Shown here: positions 57,465 through 64,000 of the stretch, one piece after another
Layout: the number at the start of each line of letters is the position of its first letter
Position numbering within the stretch: the stretch's first letter is position 1
NCBI GenBank assembly: GCA_030248195.1
Contig: JASAND010007749.1
Coordinates: forward strand, 1-64,000
DNA from: Trissonchulus latispiculum
Taxonomy: Eukaryota; Nematoda; Enoplea; Enoplida; Ironidae
Reading direction: 5' to 3'
DNA: 64,000 bases
Notes under the pieces: generated by a model
Told to the model about the DNA's origin: nothing
Database searches by the model: none
Seen by the model: the letters and a program-made list of their open reading frames with translations, nothing else
Made by a program: the position numbers and the translations under genes

Positions 57465-58730
57465 TCGCAGCGCTGTGCGGTGCTGCTATCGTGCTGTACT
57501 GTTATGCAGCAACCATAGCACGCTGTCTGTTGACTTACTGTAAACGGCTAAACATATGAAACTTGGTGAAAAATATGTCTGTAGTAAGGAGGAACTGTAG
57601 CTATGTTAGTTAGTGCACTCTGTAGCTTCCACCGTGCTGTATGTGCTGCCCCAAACACAGCACAGTCGATAACAAGTTATTCATTCGTCACTGGTATTTG
57701 AAATTCGGCATACAGATTGTTTAGGACATGACAAACTAATATAGATACGTTTTGTATACTTATTACGACGTTACTATGTGGTTGCGCTGTAGTGGAGTGC
57801 TGCAGAAGTACAGCACGGTCTGTAACTAACTACAGTTAAGTTGCAATCGCCCGAAATTTTGCACACAAGTTCGGCAGAGCATTGCAAATCGTGCCGTATG
57901 AGTTTCCTTCACCGACAGTAAAGTTTGCATGTGGTTGCGCTGCAGTTGAGTGCTGCTGAAGTACAGCACGGCCTATAACTAACTATAGATAACTTGCAAT
58001 CGCCTGAAATTCTGCAGGCAACAGCGGAATAGCATTAGAAATTGTGCCGTGTAAGTCTCCTTCTTTGGCATTGACGTTTGCGTCTGGTTGCGCTGCAGTA
58101 GAGTGCTGCTGAAGCACAGCACGGCCTATAACTAGCAACAGACAAACAGCAATCGCTTGAAATTCTGCAGGCAACTGTGGAAAAGCATTAGAAATTGTGC
58201 CGTGTAAGTCTGCTTCTTTGGACATTGACGTTTGCGTATGGTTGCGTTGCAGCAGAGTGCTGCTGAAGTGCAGCACGGCCTATCAATAGCAAGAGACAAA
58301 GAGCAATCGCCTGAAACTTTGTATACAAGTACGGAAGAGCATTGGAAATCGTGTTTTATGAGTTTCCTTCACCGACAGTAAAGTTTGCATGTGGTTGCGC
58401 TGCAGTATAGTGCTGCTGAAGTACAGCACGGCCTATAACTAACTACAGATAACTTGCAATCGCCTGAAATTCTGCAGGCAACAGCGGAATAGCATTAGAA
58501 ATTGTGCCGTGTAAGTCTCCTTCTTTGGCATTGACGTTTGCGTCTGGTTGCGTTGCAGTAGAGTGCTGCTGAAGACTGAAGTGCAGCACGGCCTATCACA
58601 GCAAGAGACAAAGAGCAATCGCCTGAAACTTTGTGTACAAGCACGGAAGAGCATTGCAAATCGTGTCTTATGAGTTTCCTTCACTGATAGTAAAGCTTGC
58701 GTTTGGTTGCGCTGCAGTAGAGTGCTATAT
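57465..58730. repeat. Tandem array D, about 153-bp units
   Basis: CAGCACGG recurs at 57,811, 57,964, 58,117, 58,271, 58,424 and 58,584 (153, 153, 154, 153, 160). The unit contains CAATCGCCTGAAATTCTGCA and GGTTGCGCTGCAGTAGAGTG. Degenerate units extend upstream to about 57,465. Confidence 0.93.
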
Positions 58731-58939
58731 GCTATATACAGTAACTAAAACTATTGCAGCCATGGGTACTGAATGTTGGATTTCTGTCAAAATAGAGAAA
58801 AAGGAAGAAATTGGAACTTTTCAAGCTTCTTTGTTCTGTACTTTCGGTTGACGATTAATGATAGGCGGAATTTTTAAAGTTTCTTTCACATAGCTTTAAC
58901 GTTTTTGCTTTTTACTGAGAACCTTAAAAATGAAATAGG

Positions 58940-59642
58940 ACAAGAATAAAAATGCTCCGGTGGAGCATGAAAAATGCAATATGGGTGACATTAGGTTGTA
59001 AATGGACAGAGGACTAGGTTTTAAAACGTTAATATGGGAGGGGCAGGTTGTAAATGCCAGGAGGACTAGGTTAAAAGCGCACTAATATGGACCAGCTTCG
59101 CTGAACAACCCATATTCGCGGTCACTCGTGCTCCACTCCACATGACATACGAGTAAGATCCTGCATTCTTCAACTTTCAAAGCAAGCGGGACGATTTTGA
59201 AATATTAAAGCTTATTCCAAATAAACAATGCAGTTCTGGTAGAAAGGTGTTCAAGGTGTTTTTTCTGCAGTGTCAGCGCAGAATCTTGTATTACGTTGAT
59301 GCGAAAAGCAGTTGACATTATGTACGTGTATTATTAAGTTGTATAATAAGGAGCACGACCACAATATACTTGCAGGCCATGCTGACAAAAGTCGTACAAT
59401 TTTCCGAAGAACTGCCAATAGCAACAGCAAGCAGCAGACGATAGAAACTCTGGACAGTTTTCGCGAATATGGGTTGTTCAGCGAAGCTGGTCCATATTAG
59501 TGCGCTTTTAACCTAGTCCTCCTGGCATTTACAACCTGCCCCTCCCATATTAACGTTTTAAAACCTAGTCCTCTGTCCATTTACAACCTAATGTCACCCA
59601 TATTGCATTTTTCATGCTCCACCGGAGCATTTTTATTCTTGT
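58940..59642. mobile_element. Long-TIR foldback element (family T, copy T3)
   Basis: Arms 58,940-59,121 and 59,461-59,642, near-perfect inverted copies; outer end ACAAGAATAAAAATGCTCC with mini-palindrome ATGCTCC-GGT-GGAGCAT. No coding capacity in the 340-bp centre. Confidence 0.92.
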
Positions 59643-60310
59643 TAATAATAATGGAATGGAACTCGTCAAATATTAAATGGTTTAATATTTAAAACTGCAG
59701 CGGTTAATATCAATCACTGCATTTGGATGAAATTTTGTACAGACTTGATAGCTAAACCATAATGTGGCCGATGTAGTTGCAGTCAATTTTTTCTGTTTCA
59801 ACATGTAGTCATATCCTAAACTTCTTTCGCTATGGCTATCAAACTGAGCAGTAAGCCTGTGGCCTGTTCCTTCGTATTGGAAGGGAACTAAGAAGCTTTG
59901 TTCAATGATCTAACTGGGAGTGCTTAGCCTTAGCCTTCTGTCTAGCTTTGTATTGATCCATATGCACAGACTTTCAGGAATGTTCGTATATTTTCTTCTA
60001 CTCACTGGTTGCTCCTGATATTTGGCGGACGCTTATGATGCTTATAGCCTCTTCATTTACTAAACCTGGGGAACATTTTTTGATCAAAACTTCGACCTGT
60101 GCATGAGATCAGAAGTACCATGTTCAATTTAAATTTACAGTATATATTTCTGATGGCAGGATTTTTACATTTGCCAGGCGTTTATGAGTCAATTCAGAGT
60201 TTCATTGGTCGTAACTTCAAATTAGAAGGTCGCAGAATAATAGAGTCAAAACAGACACCAATCCACGGATCCACGGGGGATGCATAGATATCAATGAGAA
60301 TAGGAAAGTA
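59643..60310. other. Non-coding stretch with no recognised feature
   Basis: AT-rich; no conserved frame, repeat or RNA found before the antisense Penelope-like element. Confidence 0.5.
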
Positions 60311-61695
60311 TCAAAACGTGCACACCCACAAATCTAACCAACCGTAATCACGCGACCGGTTTCGGAACCGACGTGGTTCCGTCATCAGGCGACTCCTGGC
60401 TATCACTCGCTGCAAACGTTCTGCTATAGGATTCCGTATTCGAATGGGAGGGCAGACTGAAAGTTCGGTGGACAGGGGGGCACGTTGGACACTAACGGGA
60501 GGAAGGGGGACCTTGGAACGCCGGGGGGCGCTTCTGTGTTCAGTAGAATGGATGCTAACATTGTCAGACTCGGAAGGTGGGGACGTGTTGAAACGAAGGA
60601 TATGTTCCCAATTTAAATTGAGAGGATAATCCGTACAAAGTTGGCTAGTCCACCGTTTTTCTTTCTTCTTCCTGATGTTTTCATCTGTTGCACAGTCGAT
60701 CACAGATACCAATAAATCAGTTAAATCGTGACAATGGTCTCTGGAATCACAAGAGAGCGGTTTGTTAGCATCCATTCTACGAATGTCATATCTGTGTACG
60801 TTAAGTCGTAGGGACAGAGAGTTTCCTGTTTCGCCAACGTATTGGGAGCTGTATCTTTTTATTCCCGCCAGATATATAATTCCCGCACTCCTGCAGTCAA
60901 AATTGCCCTTGACTCTGTACTCTAGGCCAGTCATAGAGTTCCATCCTTCTGGGTATAGTAGTCACCGTTAAATTCAAAGATATTGTTAGTCAGAACCAGG
61001 TCGACCAGCTCCAAAATCATGTAGGTAGGATGTCCAACGTTGTTCCTACCTAACAGAGCTTCTCTGCAGGCTTCCAAACCAAGACGACGGGGAATGTTGG
61101 CTTATTGGCATGCCACATCAGCCGTTGCTTATATGCAGCCTGTGGAAACGTCCAAGGACATCAATTTCCGTAGAAAATCGGTGGTGTCCATGATAAACGA
61201 GGGAATTTGTTTGACTAAGGGTTTAAGAGCAGAGTCCACGAATCCACTGATTTTCTTGGTAGGGCAACCATTGGCAGACACAATGGGCCTTCCCGGACAC
61301 GACATCTTTTCCTTGTGGATTTTGGGAAGCAGATAGAAGCGGGCTGGCTTCGCATTTGTCGGCGTAAGTTTTTCTATAACTTCAGCACTGTAGCACTGTG
61401 CCTGTCGATAGTGCCATTTCTCGATCTGGCCCGCTATAGCACCACATACAATTTCGATTCTGTCGCCGCTATCCTTCTGATAGGTGGTTGTGTCGGACAG
61501 CTGTCTACTGGCTTCGCGGATGTATTCAGTCCTAGACCACACCACTACGGCTCGCCCTTTGTCAGCTGGCTTGATAACAATGTTGCAATTCTGACGCAGT
61601 TCTCTGATGGCTGTGGTCTCCTCGGCGGTAAGGTCGGTGTGTCGACGGCGCAGAGGTATGGCCTGAAAACCGCGCTTCAGAGTGTCGCAACACAC
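60311..61695 (-). pseudogene. GIY-YIG Penelope-like element, antisense piece, RT core deleted
   Basis: On the - strand: N-terminal RT part (ELRQNCNIVIKPADKGRAVV, FYLLPKIHKEKMSCPGRPIV, SLDVSTG), a stop and decay, then REALLGRNNVGHPTYMILEL to FEFNGDYYTQKDGT. It then jumps straight to TGLEYRVKGNFDCRSAGIIY and QYVGETGNSLSLRLNVHRYD, the GIY-YIG endonuclease. The catalytic YIDD segment and linker are deleted. RT plus C-terminal GIY-YIG defines endonuclease-bearing Penelope elements. Ends at 60,311 after a hammerhead-like motif. Confidence 0.9.
60340..60400 (-). ncRNA. Hammerhead ribozyme motif in Penelope-like element
   Basis: On the - strand: CGC, CTGATGA, helix II GGAACC-ACGTC-GGTTCC, GAAAC, then CGGTC followed by GCG, which pairs with the CGC before CTGATGA. 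The core residues match the hammerhead consensus. Helix III is only the short palindrome ACCGGT, as described for Penelope hammerheads thought to act as dimers. The motif overlaps the last codons of the element's ORF. Confidence 0.75.
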
Positions 61696-61739
61696 TATAG
61701 TCTGGAGATTACCCGCGAAAAAAGTAATTTAAGTAAACC

Positions 61740-63998
61740 AACCATTTTGCCATATCACCGTGACCTTAACTGTGTTACTCATATATTGAAGCGTCATGAA
61801 CATTTTCTTAGCGGCCTCAATGTCAAGATAACCTTATTTTGGCGACCTCCGCGTAAGCGTTTGAGAATTAAAATGGCCCCCAGCTATGCAAATATCTTCA
61901 TGGGATATGCCTTTGAAAAGAAATTGTTTGCTCTCGCGGGCCGCAAACCTTTGGCGTGGTGGAGATATATCGATGACATTTTTATTGTCTGGGAAGGCTC
62001 CCGCGAGAGTCTTGAAAACTTCATGGAACTGGCCAACAATCTAATCCCAAGCATTAAGCTGGAGGTTAATTATGACGGAACCAAAGTCAATTTCCTAGAC
62101 GTGTGCGTAGAACTAAAGAATGGAAAAATCGTGACTGATCTCTATATTAAGCCTAAGGACACCAGGCAATACCTGCATTTTGGGTCCTGTCATACGGTAC
62201 AGCACAAGCTGCCGATAGCCTACAGCCAGGCTCTCAGAATTTGCGGCATCTGTTCAGAACCTGATGTGGCGAAATTACGGTGCCTTCAGCTGAAGGAAGA
62301 CCTGGTCAAGAGGGGCTACCCAAGAGAGAAGGTACACAGACGTATTACTAAAGTTCTGCCATTCAACCGACCCGAGTTGCTAGCCCCCAAAACCCAACCT
62401 GACCCCGACGGCGAAACCAAGTCATTTTCCTTATTTTGCCATATCATCCTGACCTTGACTGTGTTACTGATATATTGAAGCGTCATGAACATTTTCTTGA
62501 AGATTAACTTATTTTGGCGACCTTAGCGTAAGCTGAGGGATGTCTTTGTGAGGGTCAGATTACACCTCCCGGCTCTATGGAAATAACTGATGATAATAAC
62601 CGGGCCGATCAACTTGGCACCTTTAAGTGTGGCCGCCGAAATTGCGCCCTCTGCCCTAACATCAAACATTGCTTCAGCATCAGAAGCTCTGTGACTGGCC
62701 TAGAGTACAGAGTCAAGGGCAATTTTGACTGCAGGAGTGCGGGAATTATATATCTGGCGGAAACAAAACGATGCAGCTCCCAGTACGTTGGCGAAACAGG
62801 AAACTCTCTGTCCCTGCGATTTAAGGTGGTGGTACCCTTTTGTGTAGTGCTTTTGTTGTGATTTTTTGAAACGCTATAACTTTCGCAATTTTGGGAGTTG
62901 CAAAGAACTTTATACATCGTTTTAAAGCTTATTATCTGTACATTCACATGAGCTTACAGAACTGGCAAAATTAGCAAAAAATAGCAGAAATTTTCTGACA
63001 AGCTGACATCTAACAGGATGAATATAGACCAAAAGTCTTTGAACATCGATTTCTCAAAACTGAAGAATCGGCCAAAAGTTCTTTTTGTGCCACGATATGA
63101 AGGACATATGGGCCGAGGGACGTTCTTTCGGATTTGGCTCAGCTGGTCTTAACCGTCGAGTAAATTGGCCAAAAGCACAGTAACACGAAATTTCGCAACT
63201 TCGCATTGAGTTTTCTTGCTACTCAATACGTTTTAACCCAAACCAAGAAAAACGTCCCTCCGCAGAAGTGCGAATTTCGATTCTACCGAAAATCTCCGGA
63301 ATCTGTCGTGTAGTTTTTGAGAAATCGATGTTCGAAACAAAATAATCGCAGTTTTGCCGAAATGGTTTTTCGGCCAAATCCCTAGCTGAAAGTAATAAAG
63401 TCCGGCTAGTAGGCATTCATAAAATGTGCATTTGGATGATGTATCTATTGAGTATAACTAAGCCAATTTTGTCCTTAACATGTGGCAGTAATTTTGAAAA
63501 AACTGATTTCCTCAAAAATTGCCATTTTTTGACCTTAAAAACAGTTTTTTGCTTATACTGACTTAGCCACTGGAGACAGGTCAAAGGTTGTAAAAGCAAA
63601 AATGTTCATTTTCGAGTCCTCTTTCCAGCCATACCAACCAATCCCGTGTTCTGTCTATGTACTGGGAGCTTAAGGCCAAAAACCAAAACTTTCTTATCTT
63701 TTGGCCTAAGAATACGAGACTGGTCCAAAAATGTTAAAGAGCATGGAAATAGGTTATTTCGTAAGCTTTAGCCCTTTGCGTAAAGGATTGAAACCGTAGG
63801 CGTCAAAAATACCCGAAAGGAAACCAGCACCTTAACGGGCACAGATATGACATTCGTAGAATGGATGCTAACAAACCGCTCTCTTGCGATTTCAGTGATC
63901 ATTGTCACGATTTATCTGATTTATTGGTGTCTGTGATCGACTGTGCAACAGATGAAAACTTCAGAAAGAAGAAAGAAAAACGGTGGATTAGCCAAGTT
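61740..63998 (+). pseudogene. GIY-YIG Penelope-like element, sense piece, interrupted
   Basis: Starts with a linker fragment (CVTHILKRHEHFL) joined to the RT core KMAPSYANIFMGYAFEKKLF, WWRYIDDIFIVWEGS, VNFLDVCVELKNGKIVTDLY, up to about 62,400. A second linker copy follows (62,440-62,580), then CGRRNCALCPNIKHCFSIRS and GIIYLAETKRCSSQYVGETG. The endonuclease is cut at 62,820 by a TTAA element and resumes at 63,836 (DMTFVEW in other frame; HRYDIRRMDANKPLSC in the true frame) to the window end. Confidence 0.87.
62825..63831. mobile_element. 1,007-bp non-autonomous element with TTAA duplication (family Q, copy 3)
   Basis: Termini GGTGGTGGT and inverted ACCAGCACC, flanked by TTAA at 62,821-62,824 and 63,832-63,835. 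Removing it and one TTAA restores the Penelope endonuclease frame seen in the antisense copy, so the boundaries are exact. TTAA targeting is typical of piggyBac-like transposases; no transposase is encoded here. Confidence 0.92.
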
Positions 63999-64000
63999 TG

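Noticed and set aside
57983..58684. Repeated ORFs with similar proteins on the - strand
   Set aside because: They follow the 153-bp tandem unit (a length divisible by three keeps the frame open); no codon or protein evidence.

Overview
The window is nuclear DNA from an invertebrate-grade animal. Two conserved metazoan chromatin/ubiquitin genes lie on the + strand, split into many exons by mostly GT-AG introns, and their introns are packed with decayed retroelements, miniature DNA transposons and satellite-like arrays. I cannot name the phylum from the sequence; the abundance of Penelope-like elements and short-unit satellites would fit a marine invertebrate (inference only).

Region 1 (1-2,200): a frameshifted, 5'-cut reverse-transcriptase (RT) relic (3-834), followed by a compact GC-rich block that can fold as a double pseudoknot. 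Region 2 (2,202-33,833): 37 consecutive, phase-consistent exons of a UBR5/Hyd ubiquitin ligase, about 2,400 codons. They cover the UBA, the beta-propeller-like N-terminal half, the UBR zinc box and the long acidic/low-complexity middle. The extreme N-terminus lies upstream, and the MLLE and HECT domains are not found. Its introns carry a CR1/L2/jockey-like LINE (5,050-9,140, - strand), several foldback MITEs, a 142/147-bp tandem array (25.7-27.05 kb) and a G-run-rich dispersed repeat family.

Region 3 (33,834-37,437): no gene. A hairpin-headed module with a 149-bp tandem array runs directly into a 5'-truncated Penelope-like RT whose 3' side carries a tandem array of small hairpins. Region 4 (37,438-53,934): 14 exons of a BRWD/PHIP protein (cryptic Tudor region, two bromodomains, C-terminal tail) without its WD40 half. 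So a UBR5 gene without its catalytic end abuts a BRWD gene without its start, and the bordering exons are in incompatible splice phases. Either the assembly has joined two loci through the repeats or a real rearrangement occurred. The last BRWD intron hosts the best-preserved retroelement in the window: an open RT frame flanked by two identical 144-bp direct repeats, with a 3' array of mini-hairpins.

Region 5 (53,935-64,000): no cellular gene seen. It holds a polyC/polyG foldback MITE, an hAT-type MITE with a perfect 8-bp target duplication, a hairpin-headed 153-bp tandem array, a long-TIR foldback element, and two inverted pieces of a GIY-YIG Penelope-like element. One piece carries a hammerhead-ribozyme motif at the end of its reading frame; the other is interrupted by a 1-kb element with a perfect TTAA duplication.

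The two genes are ordinary conserved genes. The less expected biology is in the retroelements: RT genes followed by regular arrays of tiny GC-stem hairpins, and satellite modules headed by hairpins whose stems differ but whose CGC-GNNA-GCG tip is constant.
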